A DNA stretch of 5,740 nt from Caulobacterales bacterium (GTDB lineage: Bacteria; Pseudomonadota; Alphaproteobacteria; Caulobacterales; Caulobacteraceae). A program made the position numbers and the translations under genes. Below are positions 5,425-5,740 of the stretch, in pieces. Under the pieces are notes generated by a model, which was not told the origin of the DNA, made no database searches, and was given only the letters and a program-made list of their open reading frames with translations. The stretch spans positions 1 to 5,740 of the forward strand of contig CANKEA010000092.1 of assembly GCA_947480815.1 (NCBI GenBank). The letters run 5' to 3'. The stretch's first letter is position 1. Each line of letters starts with the position of its first letter.

Positions 5425-5740
5425 CTATTTGCTGGCGGTAATCTGGCCGCGGATTTCACCGGGGCCGTGCGCCATGGTGTGAAGATTGAAGTACCATTTC
5501 CCGGCCTGAAGATCGGCGATTTGTGCGTCGGTCAGGGTCGCTGTTCCCTTGACCGGGCTCATTACCGGCGCGGGGACAGGTACGGTCGGTCCGGCATTGG
5601 TTCCGGGCGCGGCTGGGCCGTGAAAATGGGCGGCGGTGGCCGGGCCGGTCAGGTCCTTGAACGTGACCGAATAGCTGAAGGTCTTGGTGGCTGTATCGAG
5701 CGTGGCCATCAACATGCCCGTGCCTTTTTCGGTATTGGCC
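5425..5740 (-). CDS. CHRD-domain protein (partial, N-terminus beyond right edge)
   Basis: The C-terminal 104 complete codons of a CHRD (chordin-type) domain protein are visible, ending at TAG 5425-5427. The domain was first noted in animal chordin and is common in bacterial secreted proteins of unknown role. Visible fragment positions: strand region TGMLMATLDTATKTFSYSV (7-25), the signature A36-A-H-F-H-G-P-A, then GTATLT (65-70), the NLHT element (85-88) and the ending G94-E-I-R-G-Q-I100. An ATG at 5715 opens a 96-codon frame, but the codons before it (ANTEKGTG) continue the expected first strand of the domain without a stop. The true start is therefore beyond the window, and a signal peptide would be expected there. 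It is followed by its own strong terminator, so it is probably not in an operon with the esterase, although both run the same way. Confidence 0.85.
   Translation of the reverse strand, partial: ANTEKGTGMLMATLDTATKTFSYSVTFKDLTGPATAAHFHGPAAPGTNAGPTVPVPAPVMSPVKGTATLTDAQIADLQAGKWYFNLHTMAHGPGEIRGQITASK

Noticed and set aside
5321..5453. GTG-started plus-strand frame after AAGGAG at 5302-5307
   Set aside because: It reads straight through the strong terminator hairpin and into the antisense of the CHRD gene; the peptide has no resemblance to anything.

Overview
The window is about 60-65% G+C (estimated by eye) and gene-dense. Start sites carry purine-rich Shine-Dalgarno sequences and coding frames favour G or C at third positions. 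Gene content (a YnfM-type MFS carrier, a TauE/SafE carrier, a glyoxylate-reductase-like dehydrogenase, a secreted tannase-family esterase and a CHRD protein) fits a free-living Gram-negative bacterium. Alphaproteobacteria (Caulobacter, Sphingomonas or Rhodospirillales-like) is my best guess, but no marker gene fixes the taxon.

Layout from left to right. (1) Positions 1-852, minus strand: the N-terminal two thirds of an MFS transporter close to E. coli YnfM, cut by the left edge. (2) Positions 853-953: a 101-bp divergent spacer, probably holding two opposing promoters; it contains an 8-bp palindrome and a repeated heptamer. (3) Positions 954-3358, plus strand: three genes spaced 47 and 60 bp apart, likely one operon. 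They encode a carboxymuconolactone-decarboxylase-like protein without a CxxC redox pair, a TauE/SafE (TSUP) membrane carrier, and a D-2-hydroxyacid dehydrogenase with full catalytic residues and an NADP-type cofactor loop. (4) Positions 3359-3426: a convergent spacer with a terminator hairpin. (5) Positions 3427-5022, minus strand: an exported tannase/feruloyl-esterase family protein with the complete CS...D...HC catalytic set and calcium loop. (6) Positions 5023-5424: a leader and intergenic stretch with a doubtful 66-codon plus-strand ORF and a very strong terminator at its right end. (7) Positions 5425-5740, minus strand: the C-terminal part of a CHRD-domain protein that continues past the right edge.

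How the genes may work together: the plus-strand trio plus the divergent MFS gene looks like a small catabolic and transport module handling a small organic acid or related anion. The substrate cannot be read from sequence. The esterase is probably a separate transcription unit that hydrolyses an aromatic ester in the periplasm or outside the cell. No mobile element, CRISPR array, tRNA or rRNA was seen. I found no convincing wholly new system; the most open questions are the role of the three-gene operon and of the divergent spacer.
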